A DNA stretch of 64,000 nucleotides. It comes from SIG440 sp045591095. Its GTDB lineage: Bacteria > Bacillota > Clostridia > Monoglobales > Monoglobaceae. The notes beneath the pieces are model-generated. The model was not told where the DNA came from. It searched no databases and saw nothing but the letters and a program-made list of their open reading frames with translations. This document shows positions 52,524-60,834 of this stretch, piece after piece. The stretch lies in contig JAZNSF010000007.1 of NCBI GenBank assembly GCA_045591095.1, positions 1 through 64,000 on the forward strand, given 5' to 3'. Within the stretch, counting starts at the first letter, position 1. The number at the start of each line of letters is the position of its first letter. The position numbers and the translations under genes are program-made.

Positions 52524-53654
52524 TTATATTCTTTGTGACAATTTCTCCACGTTTTCGTTTTTAAAGCTATTAAAAGTATCATTTTCGATTGCAGCTCTTA
52601 TATCTGCCGCGAGCTTATTATAAAAATATAGATTGTGGATTACCGCAAGTCTGAGCGCCAAAATCTCGTTAGCCTTAAATAAGTGCCTTAAGTACCCTTT
52701 TGAGAAGTTCCGGCAGGTATGGCAATTGCAATTTTTGTCTAAGGGACTGTCATCACGTTCGTACTTGGCATTATTGATGTTCACAATACCCTCAGAAGTA
52801 AACAGTGTACCATGACGGGCATTTCGGCTGGGCATTACACAGTCAAAAAAGTCAACACCTCTTGAAACCGCCTCGATTATATTTTCGGGCGTCCCCACTC
52901 CCATAAGATACCTTGGCTTGTCAGCGGGCATAAATGGCTCTACCGCCTCGATTATGTCATACATAACTTCGGCCGGCTCGCCTACAGCTAAGCCCCCTAT
53001 CGCATAGCCATCAAGGTCAAGGTCTGCTATCTTTTTCATGTTTTCGATTCGTAAATCGCTGTAGGTGCTGCCCTGATTTATTCCAAAAAGCATCTGGTTT
53101 TTGTTTATTGTATCGTCCAAGGAATTAAGGCGCTTCATTTCTGCCTTACAACGCATAAGCCAGCGGACAGTCATATCCGAAGACGCCTTTGCGTAAGACT
53201 TTTCACAAGGGTTCTCAACACATTCGTCAAAAGCCATCGCAATGGTCGAGGCAAGGTTTGACTGAATTCTCATACTTTCCTCAGGCCCCATAAAGATTTT
53301 TCTGCCGTCAATGTGGGACGAAAAGTATACGCCCTCCTCCTTTATCTTGCGAAGCTTCGCAAGCGAAAAAACCTGAAATCCCCCGCTGTCTGTAAGGATG
53401 GGTCTGTCCCAGTTCATAAACTTATGAAGTCCCCCAAGGCTTTTTACCACCTCGTCGCCGGGTCTTAAATGCAGGTGATAAGTATTGGAAAGCTCCACCT
53501 GACAGCCCAATTCCTTAAGGTCAAAAGCATCAAGTCCGCCTTTTATCGCGGCAGCAGTTCCTACATTCATAAAAACCGGTGTCTGTATAGTGCCGTGAAC
53601 AGTCTTAAACTCACCACGTCTTGCATTTCCGTCTTCCTTTATCAATTTAAACAT
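52524..53654 (-). CDS. tgt: queuine tRNA-ribosyltransferase
   Basis: A 376-residue enzyme exchanging guanine-34 of certain tRNAs for the queuosine precursor preQ1. The catalytic base D89 lies in ILTDSGGFQVFSL, the nucleophile is in the RGVDFFDCVMPSRNARHG segment near 264, and zinc ligands are in NCNCHTCRNFSKGYLRHL. It follows queA with 19 bases between them, the two consecutive steps of queuosine synthesis. No queCDE/F genes are in the window, so preQ1 may be made elsewhere or salvaged. Confidence 0.97.
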   Translation of the reverse strand: MFKLIKEDGNARRGEFKTVHGTIQTPVFMNVGTAAAIKGGLDAFDLKELGCQVELSNTYHLHLRPGDEVVKSLGGLHKFMNWDRPILTDSGGFQVFSLAKLRKIKEEGVYFSSHIDGRKIFMGPEESMRIQSNLASTIAMAFDECVENPCEKSYAKASSDMTVRWLMRCKAEMKRLNSLDDTINKNQMLFGINQGSTYSDLRIENMKKIADLDLDGYAIGGLAVGEPAEVMYDIIEAVEPFMPADKPRYLMGVGTPENIIEAVSRGVDFFDCVMPSRNARHGTLFTSEGIVNINNAKYERDDSPLDKNCNCHTCRNFSKGYLRHLFKANEILALRLAVIHNLYFYNKLAADIRAAIENDTFNSFKNENVEKLSQRI

Positions 53655-53673
53655 AAGTTTATGTTCCCTTTCT

Positions 53674-54699
53674 CTATAAGATTATCATCGCATCGCCAAA
53701 ACTGAAAAATCGATATTTTTCATCAATCGCTTCCTTATAGGCTTTCATAATCGATTCCCTATTATAAAGAGCCGAAATCAGCATAAGGAGCGTCGATTCG
53801 GGCAAGTGGAAGTTTGTGATTAGCGAATCCACTGTCTTAAACTTATAGCCCGGATAAATAAAAATTGAAGTATCCCCCGAGCCCGAAAGCACAGTTCCGT
53901 CAGCAAGCGAGCTACTTTCAAGCGTTCGTACCGACGTTGTGCCAACGCATACAATTCTGCCGCCGTTTTTTCGGGTCTGGTTGATTAAATCCGCCGTTTC
54001 CTTTGAAATCTGATAAAACTCGGTATGCATCTTGTGGTCTTCAATCTTTTCGGCAGAAACCGGGCGGAATGTACCAAGCCCCACATGAAGCGTTACAAAT
54101 GCAGTATTTACGCCCTTTTTCCGCAAAGTTTCCAAAAGTTCGTCTGTAAAATGAAGCCCCGCAGTAGGTGCTGCAGCAGAGCCCTCAATTTTGGAATACA
54201 CCGTCTGGTATCGGTTTTTATCTTCCAATTTTTCTCTTATATAAGGCGGCAAGGGCATTTCGCCTAAAGAGTCTAAAATTTCTTCCCAAATTCCATCATA
54301 TTCAAATTTTACAATACGGTTGCCGTCGTCTTTTACTTCAATTACTTCGGCCTTAAGTCTTCCGTCACCGAAGATAAATCTGCTCCCCACTTTTGCCTTT
54401 TTCCCGGGTCTTAGGATAAGTTCCCAAGTATCTATATCAATTCTTTTAAGCAGCAAAAACTCAATTTTTCCGCCACTTCCCTCTTTTGAGCCATAAAGGC
54501 GCGCAGGAATAACCCGGGTATTGTTCATAACCAGACAATCCCCAGGATTTAGGTAGTCAACGATATCATAAAAATGCTTGTGCGATACGTCCCCCGTTTT
54601 TCTGTCAAGAACCATAAGCCTTGAAGACGCACGGTCCTTAAGCGGCGTCTGTGCAATCAGCTCTGGGGGCAAATCATAATAAAAATCTTTTATATCCAA
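53674..54699 (-). CDS. queA: S-adenosylmethionine:tRNA ribosyltransferase-isomerase
   Basis: A 341-residue enzyme building epoxyqueuosine from preQ1-tRNA and SAM. Signatures are FYYDLPPELIAQTPLKDRASSRLMVLDR at the start, NTRVIPARLYG, EGSAAAPTAGLHFT, VTLHVGLGTFRPV and NFHLPESTLLMLISAL. Complete length. It lies between the spoIID-like gene and tgt. Confidence 0.97.
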   Translation of the reverse strand: MDIKDFYYDLPPELIAQTPLKDRASSRLMVLDRKTGDVSHKHFYDIVDYLNPGDCLVMNNTRVIPARLYGSKEGSGGKIEFLLLKRIDIDTWELILRPGKKAKVGSRFIFGDGRLKAEVIEVKDDGNRIVKFEYDGIWEEILDSLGEMPLPPYIREKLEDKNRYQTVYSKIEGSAAAPTAGLHFTDELLETLRKKGVNTAFVTLHVGLGTFRPVSAEKIEDHKMHTEFYQISKETADLINQTRKNGGRIVCVGTTSVRTLESSSLADGTVLSGSGDTSIFIYPGYKFKTVDSLITNFHLPESTLLMLISALYNRESIMKAYKEAIDEKYRFFSFGDAMIIL

Positions 54700-54720
54700 T
54701 TTAGCTTTTACCTTTCAGTA

Positions 54721-56325
54721 TTAATATGCTTTTTCTAAGTAAGTTCCGGTATAATAATGCGTCAAAATCTCGTCATAAGTAAACCCTGCCACAGCCATTC
54801 CTTTAGCGCCGTATTGGCTGAGTCCCACGCCGTGACCCCAACCCTCGCCGCTAAAGGTAAAGGTATCTTTGTTGCCTTCGGTTGTTTTTGCATTATATTC
54901 CTTTTTTGTTTTGCCGTCATAAGCTGTGGCTTTCTGGTCTATATTGGTGGTCTTTCCATCTCGTCCAAGGACTACTGCCTTTTCAAGCGAAACTGATTTT
55001 TGGGTTTTGCCACTTGCTACGTTTATTGTTGGATAAACAGTCATACCACCTGTGGTTACCGTATACCTTTGGCTGTAGGTCGCCTCACTGAATATCGTGC
55101 GGCAGCTTTCTCTTTCGAAAGTCTTACTTCCATTTGTTCCGCTGACCTTAAGTTTAAGAACTCCGCCTGCCTTGGTGCGTTCCAGCACTGTTATATCGGT
55201 TACATTTCCAACGTCATAGCCACGGGCTTTCATAATTTCTGTCGCACGAGTCTTAGTCAGTGTTTTGGTCCATTTCCCGTTATATATATTTTCGGTATCT
55301 TCGTAAGGGTTTTCGACACTTACAAGATACGGATACGTCGAGCCCCAGACGTTTTTTACGTCCTCGGTCCTTGCGCCCATGGATGACGAATACACTGCCT
55401 GAACAAGTGTATCGTCGTAAAATAATAGCTCGCCCCTCGTTTCGTCAACCGCCGTGTGAACACTTGGCGAATTATCAGCCGTTGTCGCATATGCCTGACA
55501 GCACACAGTACGACAAACATCAAAACCGTATTTTTTGTGGTAGTTTATTCTGCCAAGAGCAAAGTTTCTTGCACATACCGCCTGCGCTTTAAGCGCTTCT
55601 ACCTCCCACGAGGGTGACATCTCACGGCAAACCACGCTGTAAAGATAGTCTTCTACAGGGATAACATTTACCACTGTCATACTTTCACCGTCTAAGGATT
55701 TACATTCAAAACCACCACGATAAGTACCTTTTGCACTTCCTGAAATAGTTATAATCCCTTCATTTTCAGTGTAGTCTTTTCTGTAAATTCCAAGACCATT
55801 GGTTAAGTCGTCAAGAATAAACACTATTTTGCCTTTATCATCTTTAACCATCAGGCTTTTTGAGCTTACTTCAATCGGCATACCTTGTGGCGAAGTATTT
55901 TCGGTTGTATCAGAGGTTTCGGTCTTTGCCTCAACACTTTCCCCAAGCACGTGATATACCGAATCGATATATCCTATAAATACTTCTGTTCCACTACTCT
56001 TAAATTCTTCCGCTTTAATTACAGCCTCTTCTGCTGTCACACAAGTTGAATATGACACATAACAGGTAGGCACGCCCTCAGTTTTGTCCATCTCAACCGT
56101 AAGTGTACTGCTGTCACTAAAAGCTACACTTTCAAGCATTCTATTCAAAACAACCCCAACTGAAAAACCACTGTCCGAGCTTAAGGTAAGGCTTTTCACT
56201 GTCGCGGCATCATAATATATGCCCACCCTTAAAGTATCGGCATATTCTGCCGCAAAGCCTGTTGACACCAGAAGCGCATTAAATAGTATTGACAACGTTA
56301 TAAGTACTTTTAATAATTTTCTCAT
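54721..56325 (-). CDS. SpoIID/LytB-domain exported protein
   Basis: A 534-residue exported protein with a signal peptide (MRKLLKVLITLSILFNALLVSTGFA). An N-terminal region of about 150 residues has two repeats reminiscent of SPOR-like folds. The SpoIID domain then runs from about 165: VEDYLYSVVCREMSPSWEVEALKAQAVCARNFAL, AVDETRGELLFYDD, VYSSSMGARTEDV and GWGHGVGLSQYGAKGMA. SpoIID in Bacillus is a lytic transglycosylase driving engulfment, but it is shorter (about 343 residues), so this could be a vegetative LytB-like paralogue. AAGGGG 11 bases ahead supports the ATG at 56325. Confidence 0.88.
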   Translation of the reverse strand: MRKLLKVLITLSILFNALLVSTGFAAEYADTLRVGIYYDAATVKSLTLSSDSGFSVGVVLNRMLESVAFSDSSTLTVEMDKTEGVPTCYVSYSTCVTAEEAVIKAEEFKSSGTEVFIGYIDSVYHVLGESVEAKTETSDTTENTSPQGMPIEVSSKSLMVKDDKGKIVFILDDLTNGLGIYRKDYTENEGIITISGSAKGTYRGGFECKSLDGESMTVVNVIPVEDYLYSVVCREMSPSWEVEALKAQAVCARNFALGRINYHKKYGFDVCRTVCCQAYATTADNSPSVHTAVDETRGELLFYDDTLVQAVYSSSMGARTEDVKNVWGSTYPYLVSVENPYEDTENIYNGKWTKTLTKTRATEIMKARGYDVGNVTDITVLERTKAGGVLKLKVSGTNGSKTFERESCRTIFSEATYSQRYTVTTGGMTVYPTINVASGKTQKSVSLEKAVVLGRDGKTTNIDQKATAYDGKTKKEYNAKTTEGNKDTFTFSGEGWGHGVGLSQYGAKGMAVAGFTYDEILTHYYTGTYLEKAY

Positions 56326-56431
56326 ATAAAAACATACCCCTTGGTATTTCATATTCTCTATCTTGTAAAATTCGACAAAAAATACCTAAAATCCTTTGAA
56401 TAATTATTAAAATTGTGTTACAAAAAAATAA

Positions 56432-56460
56432 TTGACAACAGGACCTATATATCATATAAT
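56432..56460 (+). promoter_or_regulatory. consensus promoter of asd-dapB
   Basis: TTGACA (56432-56437), 17 bases, TATAAT (56455-56460). Both boxes are perfect. AGGAGG precedes the ATG at 56497. Confidence 0.85.
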
Positions 56461-56496
56461 AATTAGATAATATAGATTTTAGGAGGAACACTGAAA

Positions 56497-57576
56497 ATGA
56501 AGACATTTAACGTAGGTATTATTGGCGCTACGGGTATGGTAGGGCAGAGATTTATCTCGCTTCTTTCCAACCATCCGTGGTTTAATATAGCTTTGCTTGC
56601 CGCATCACCAAGAAGTGCGGGCAAAAAATACACCGAGGCTGTTGGCACTCGCTGGGCAATGAAGACAGAAATCCCCGAAAAGGTAAAAGATATGGTGCTT
56701 TTTGACGCTACAGCTGACATTGAAGAGATTGCATCAAAGGTTGACTTTGTTTTCTGTGCGGTTGATATGAAGAAGGACGAAATCCGCGCCCTTGAAGAAG
56801 CTTACGCAAAGGCAGAATGTCCTGTTATTTCAAATAACTCAGCTCACAGACATACCGAGGACGTTCCTATGATAATCCCCGAAATCAACCCCGACCACGC
56901 CGAAATTATTGAAGCTCAGAAAAAGCGTCTTGGCACAAAGAGAGGTTTCGTTGCAGTTAAGTCAAACTGCTCACTACAAAGCTATGTTCCGGCTCTCCAT
57001 CCACTTATGAGTTTTGGAATTAAGAACGTTCTCGCTTGTACTTATCAGGCAATCTCGGGCGCAGGTAAGACCTTTGAAACATGGCCCGAGATGATTGACA
57101 ATGTTATCCCATTCATCGGCGGAGAAGAAGAAAAGAGCGAGGTTGAACCGCTTAAGATTTGGGGCAAAATCGATGGTGACAAAATCGTTGATGCCAAAGG
57201 CCCTTCAATCACCACTCAGTGTCTTCGTGTTCCGGTTTCGGACGGTCACACAGCCGCAGTTTTTGTAAGTTTTGACAAAAAGCCATCAATTGACGAAATT
57301 AAGGCTGCATGGAAGAATTTCAGCGGGGCACCGCAACAGCTTGACCTTCCTTCTGCTCCCAAGCAGTTCCTCAATTATTTCGAAGAAGACAATCGTCCTC
57401 AGGCAAAGCTTGACCGCGATATGGAAGGCGGAATGGCAGTTTCTATCGGTCGTCTTCGTGAAGACAAACAATACGACTACAAATTTGTTTGCCTTTCACA
57501 CAACACACTCCGCGGTGCTGCCGGCGGCGCTGTTTTGATGGCAGAACTTCTTGCTGCAAAAGGATATCTTGACTAA
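56497..57576 (+). CDS. asd: aspartate-semialdehyde dehydrogenase
   Basis: A 359-residue NADPH enzyme producing aspartate semialdehyde for lysine, threonine and methionine. NADP motif GIIGATGMVGQRF (8-20), active-site cysteine C158 in VKSNCSLQ, and SDGHTAAVFV (substrate histidine). The wording follows the archaeal/fungal-type Asd branch. It is transcribed with dapB from a consensus promoter. A stable hairpin with GAAA tetraloop follows the stop. Confidence 0.95.
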   Translation: MKTFNVGIIGATGMVGQRFISLLSNHPWFNIALLAASPRSAGKKYTEAVGTRWAMKTEIPEKVKDMVLFDATADIEEIASKVDFVFCAVDMKKDEIRALEEAYAKAECPVISNNSAHRHTEDVPMIIPEINPDHAEIIEAQKKRLGTKRGFVAVKSNCSLQSYVPALHPLMSFGIKNVLACTYQAISGAGKTFETWPEMIDNVIPFIGGEEEKSEVEPLKIWGKIDGDKIVDAKGPSITTQCLRVPVSDGHTAAVFVSFDKKPSIDEIKAAWKNFSGAPQQLDLPSAPKQFLNYFEEDNRPQAKLDRDMEGGMAVSIGRLREDKQYDYKFVCLSHNTLRGAAGGAVLMAELLAAKGYLD

Positions 57577-57587
57577 GCATTTTACTT

Positions 57588-57613
57588 TACGGCAGGGCGA
57601 AAGCCTTGCCGTA
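57588..57613 (+). other. GNRA-capped hairpin between asd and dapB
   Basis: TACGGCAGGGC pairs with GCCTTGCCGTA (11 bp, one wobble) closed by a GAAA loop. No T-run follows, so it probably shapes mRNA stability rather than stopping transcription. Confidence 0.6.
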
Positions 57614-57639
57614 TTTAAAAATTTAAGGAGTGAATTCAA

Positions 57640-58395
57640 ATGATAAATATACTCTTATGCGGTGCAAATGGCAAAATGGGTAACGCAGTAAGACGTGTTG
57701 CAGAAGAAAATAATCTCGTGTCCATTGCATGCGGCTTTGATATCAATACCGAAAGTACGGACTTTCCCATTTATGATGATTTAAGCAAAGTAACCGAAAA
57801 AATCGACTGCATTATTGACTTTTCGCATCCGTCATTGACTGACGCAGTTTTAGACTTTGCAAGAGCAAAAAAAGTCCCGGCGATTATTTGTACCACCGGT
57901 CTTTCCAAAGACCAGATTTCAAAAATCGAGTTTTATTCAAAGGATACTCCCTTATTCTTCTCAGCAAATATGTCAATCGGTGTCAATCTTATAATTGACC
58001 TTGTTTGCAAAGCTTCAAGAGTTTTAGAAAGTAACTTTGATATCGAAATAATCGAAAAGCATCACAACCAGAAGCTTGATGCACCCAGCGGCACAGCCCT
58101 TGCGATTGCTGATGCAATTTCGGACACTGTAAGCTTTAATCCCAAATATATGTTTGACCGCCATTCAGTAAGGCAAAAGCGTGACAAATCCGAAATCGGC
58201 ATCCACGCAGTTCGTGGCGGAAACATCGTGGGCGAGCACAGCGTTATTTTTGCAGGAAACGACGAGGTTATTGAAGTCAAGCACTCGGCGACTTCAAAAG
58301 AGGTTTTTGCCGTTGGCGCGGTCCGTGCTGCAATCTTTATGCAAGGTAAGCCCGAAGGTCTTTATACTATGTCTGACTTAGTTAAGGAGTATTAA
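57640..58395 (+). CDS. dapB: 4-hydroxy-tetrahydrodipicolinate reductase
   Basis: A 251-residue enzyme of the diaminopimelate pathway. N-terminal GANGKMGNAV (8-17) binds the cofactor. Catalytic EKHHNQKLDAPSGTAL carries H141, K145 and D147. AAGGAG precedes the ATG by 10 bases. dapA, often between asd and dapB, is not here. An ECF S component follows after two bases. Confidence 0.96.
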   Translation: MINILLCGANGKMGNAVRRVAEENNLVSIACGFDINTESTDFPIYDDLSKVTEKIDCIIDFSHPSLTDAVLDFARAKKVPAIICTTGLSKDQISKIEFYSKDTPLFFSANMSIGVNLIIDLVCKASRVLESNFDIEIIEKHHNQKLDAPSGTALAIADAISDTVSFNPKYMFDRHSVRQKRDKSEIGIHAVRGGNIVGEHSVIFAGNDEVIEVKHSATSKEVFAVGAVRAAIFMQGKPEGLYTMSDLVKEY

Positions 58396-58397
58396 TT

Positions 58398-58898
58398 ATG
58401 AAAATCAAAAAAATGGTCATATCTGCTCTTTTTGCGGCTATTACCCTTATTGCGACTATGGTTATCACAATCCCCTCAAGCACGGGGTATATACATATGG
58501 GTGATGCTGTAGTTTTGCTTTCGGCATACTTTCTGGGACCCATAAACGGCGCTGTTGCCGCGGGCCTTGGCTCGGCGCTTGCGGATATTTTAGGCGGCTA
58601 CACGGTTTTTGCAATTCCTACGCTTATCATCAAAGCGCTTGTCGCTTTTACCTCAGGGTATTTGTACCAAAAGTCCAAAACCCACCAATTTTGTAAAGTT
58701 CTTCTTTTTGGTTTAGTCGGCGAAATTTTTATGGTGGTTGGATACTTTATTGTCGAAATCCTTTTATCAGGAAGTATCACTGCTGCGGCAGTTGGTATTT
58801 ACGGCAGCTTGATTCAAGCAGTTTTCGGCATAGCGGTTTCCGCAACAATTTATAATTCATTAAAAGCAAATGCTGTAATCAAAAAATATTTAAAATAA
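58398..58898 (+). CDS. ECF transporter S component
   Basis: A 166-residue membrane protein with six helices, beginning MKIKKMVISALFAAITLIATMVITIP and containing STGYIHMGDAVVLLSAYFLGPINGAVAAGLGSALADILGGY. This pattern is typical of the substrate-binding subunit of energy-coupling factor vitamin importers. The AxxxA-like N-terminal motif for docking on EcfT is compatible. The substrate cannot be read off. Its coupling to dapB (two-base gap) might hint at lysine-pathway intermediates, but that is only context. The ATPase and EcfT genes are not in the window. Confidence 0.82.
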   Translation: MKIKKMVISALFAAITLIATMVITIPSSTGYIHMGDAVVLLSAYFLGPINGAVAAGLGSALADILGGYTVFAIPTLIIKALVAFTSGYLYQKSKTHQFCKVLLFGLVGEIFMVVGYFIVEILLSGSITAAAVGIYGSLIQAVFGIAVSATIYNSLKANAVIKKYLK

Positions 58899-58944
58899 AA
58901 AAGGCTGCAGATAATTAAAGTAGTCAATACTTTAGGAACTTTGT

Positions 58945-58976
58945 TAGAAAAAAGTCAATTTATTGACTTTTTTCTA
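58945..58976 (+). terminator. terminator overlapping the next promoter
   Basis: The 15-bp palindrome TAGAAAAAAGTCAAT/ATTGACTTTTTTCTA ends in T's. Its right arm contains TTGACT (58963-58968), the -35 of the NhaC gene. Confidence 0.7.
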
Positions 58977-58991
58977 TTTTTATGCAATAAT
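58963..58991 (+). promoter_or_regulatory. promoter of the NhaC-family gene
   Basis: TTGACT (58963-58968), 17 bases, AATAAT (58986-58991). GAGGAGG precedes the ATG at 59025. Confidence 0.65.
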
Positions 58992-59024
58992 TACAGTAAT
59001 TAACTATATCCTGAGGAGGTTTTT

Positions 59025-60713
59025 ATGAAAAAATCAACCATTATCAAACTAATTGTCGTTATTCTTGCGATTGTTGCAGTTATCTTTAGTGCAGTCAATG
59101 TAAGAACCAACATAACAGCTATTGACTGTTCTTCCTGCGAAGGCACCGGTCTTGTGGCAGAGTTTGCTTGCGGTAACTGCGAGGGGAGTGGCAAAATTCC
59201 GGTAGAAAGCAATTACTATGCGACCTACGTATCACTTTTGTCGCCGATTCTCGCAATTATCCTTGCACTTCTTACAAAAGAAGTTTATTCATCGCTGTTT
59301 ATCGGTATTGTTCTTGCCGGTCTGTTTTCAGCAAACTTTAATCCGGTTTCGGCAATGGACAACGTTTTAGGGGCCGGCCTTATAGAAGCAGTTTCGGGCA
59401 CTGCCGGAATTTTTGTTTTCCTTGTAGTACTTGGTATACTTGTTGCCCTTATAAACAAAGCGGGTGGCAGTGCTGCATTTGGTGCATGGGCCGAGAAAAA
59501 CATAAAAAGCCGTACCGGTGCAATGTTTGCAACATTCATCTTAGGTGTGCTTATCTTCATTGACGACTACTTCAACTGTCTTACAGTTGGTTCAGTTATG
59601 AAGCCGGTGTGCGACCGTCACAAGATTTCAAGAGCAAAGCTTGCGTACCTTATTGACGCGACTGCTGCTCCGATTTGTATGATTGCTCCTATTTCTTCAT
59701 GGGCGGCAGCTGTTGCAAGCTACGCTCCAGAAGGCGAAGGAATTGCACTATTTATTAAAGCTATACCATATAACTTCTATTCACTCCTCACATTTGTATT
59801 TATTATTGTGATGTGCATTAAGAAAATGGACTTTGGTCCAATGAAGTTACACGAACTGAATGCAATTCAGCATGGTGACCTTTATACATCCGGCGAAAGA
59901 GTTGACGAAGATGAAGACCAGACTGTTTTCGCAAATGGCAAGGTAATTGACCTTGTTTTACCTATACTCTCCTTAATAGTAGCCTGCGTACTTGCACTTA
60001 TCTATGTGGGCGGATTCTTCTCGGGTGAAAATTTTGTAAATGCATTTGCAAACACAGATGCCACCGTTGGTCTTCCCTGGGGCGCAATTGTAGCTCTTGT
60101 TTTCACAATAATCTACTTTATGCTCCGTAAAATCATCACCTTTAAAGAAGCAATGGAATGTGTACCTAAAGGATTTGTAGCAATGGTTCCCGCAATACTG
60201 ATTTTGACTTTTGCTACAGCACTAAAGAACGTAAATGGTCTTTTAGGATATGCAACATATGTCGAAAACATCCTTTCTGGCGCTAAATCCCTTGCAAACC
60301 TACTTCCTGCTGTTATATTTGTAGTGGGCTGCATTCTATCCTTTGCAACAGGCACTTCGTGGGGTACTTTTGGAATTCTTATTCCTATCGTTACGGTTAT
60401 CTTCGAGCCGGACGATCCGCTTCTTATAATCGGTATGTCCGCTTGTCTTGCAGGTGCTGTTTGTGGTGACCACTGTTCACCAATTTCTGATACAACTATT
60501 ATGTCATCAGCAGGTGCACAATGTAACCACCTCAATCACGTATCGACACAGCTACCTTATACAATCACAGTTGCAGCTGTATCGTTTGTATCATACATAA
60601 TCACCGGCTTTATCCAGGATTGGCGAATTGCCCTTCCTATCGGTTGCGTTCTTATGGTTGTGACAATGTTTGTAATTGACGCGGTTTCTAAGAAAAAAAC
60701 TTTGAATAACTAG
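59025..60713 (+). CDS. NhaC-family sodium/proton antiporter with zinc-finger insert
   Basis: A 562-residue transporter of the NhaC superfamily with 11-13 helices. Family marks are FIDDYFNCLTVGSVMKPVCDRHKISRAKLAYLIDATAAP (near 180) and GDHCSPISDTTIMSSAGAQCNH near 483. Between helix 1 (6-26) and helix 2 lies CSSCEGTG...CGNCEGSG (C35, C38, C49, C52). These are two CxxCxGxG units as in the DnaJ zinc domain, likely to bind one zinc outside the membrane core. The insert is not usual for NhaC. Some NhaC relatives are proposed to carry amino acids such as lysine, which its place between dapB and ddh would suit. Confidence 0.88.
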   Translation: MKKSTIIKLIVVILAIVAVIFSAVNVRTNITAIDCSSCEGTGLVAEFACGNCEGSGKIPVESNYYATYVSLLSPILAIILALLTKEVYSSLFIGIVLAGLFSANFNPVSAMDNVLGAGLIEAVSGTAGIFVFLVVLGILVALINKAGGSAAFGAWAEKNIKSRTGAMFATFILGVLIFIDDYFNCLTVGSVMKPVCDRHKISRAKLAYLIDATAAPICMIAPISSWAAAVASYAPEGEGIALFIKAIPYNFYSLLTFVFIIVMCIKKMDFGPMKLHELNAIQHGDLYTSGERVDEDEDQTVFANGKVIDLVLPILSLIVACVLALIYVGGFFSGENFVNAFANTDATVGLPWGAIVALVFTIIYFMLRKIITFKEAMECVPKGFVAMVPAILILTFATALKNVNGLLGYATYVENILSGAKSLANLLPAVIFVVGCILSFATGTSWGTFGILIPIVTVIFEPDDPLLIIGMSACLAGAVCGDHCSPISDTTIMSSAGAQCNHLNHVSTQLPYTITVAAVSFVSYIITGFIQDWRIALPIGCVLMVVTMFVIDAVSKKKTLNN

Positions 60714-60730
60714 TTTGTTAACAAAAATAA

Positions 60731-60827
60731 CGGCTGCAGTAAATGCAGCCGTCAGACTACTGACAAACCCACCATTTTTAGGTGGGTTTGTCAGTAGTCT
60801 GAACGGAGCTTTAAAAGCTCCGTTTTT
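60731..60827. terminator. triple-hairpin terminator with repeat core
   Basis: Hairpin 1: CGGCTGCA/TGCAGCCG (60731-60751). Hairpin 2: a perfect 22-bp inverted repeat at 60752-60773 and 60781-60802. Hairpin 3: ACGGAGCTTT/AAAGCTCCGT (60803-60823) plus T's. The element closes NhaC on plus and ddh on minus. Hairpins 2 and 3 repeat the design at 105-163, including TGTCAGTAGTCTGAA. Confidence 0.8.
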
Positions 60828-60834
60828 CCATTTA

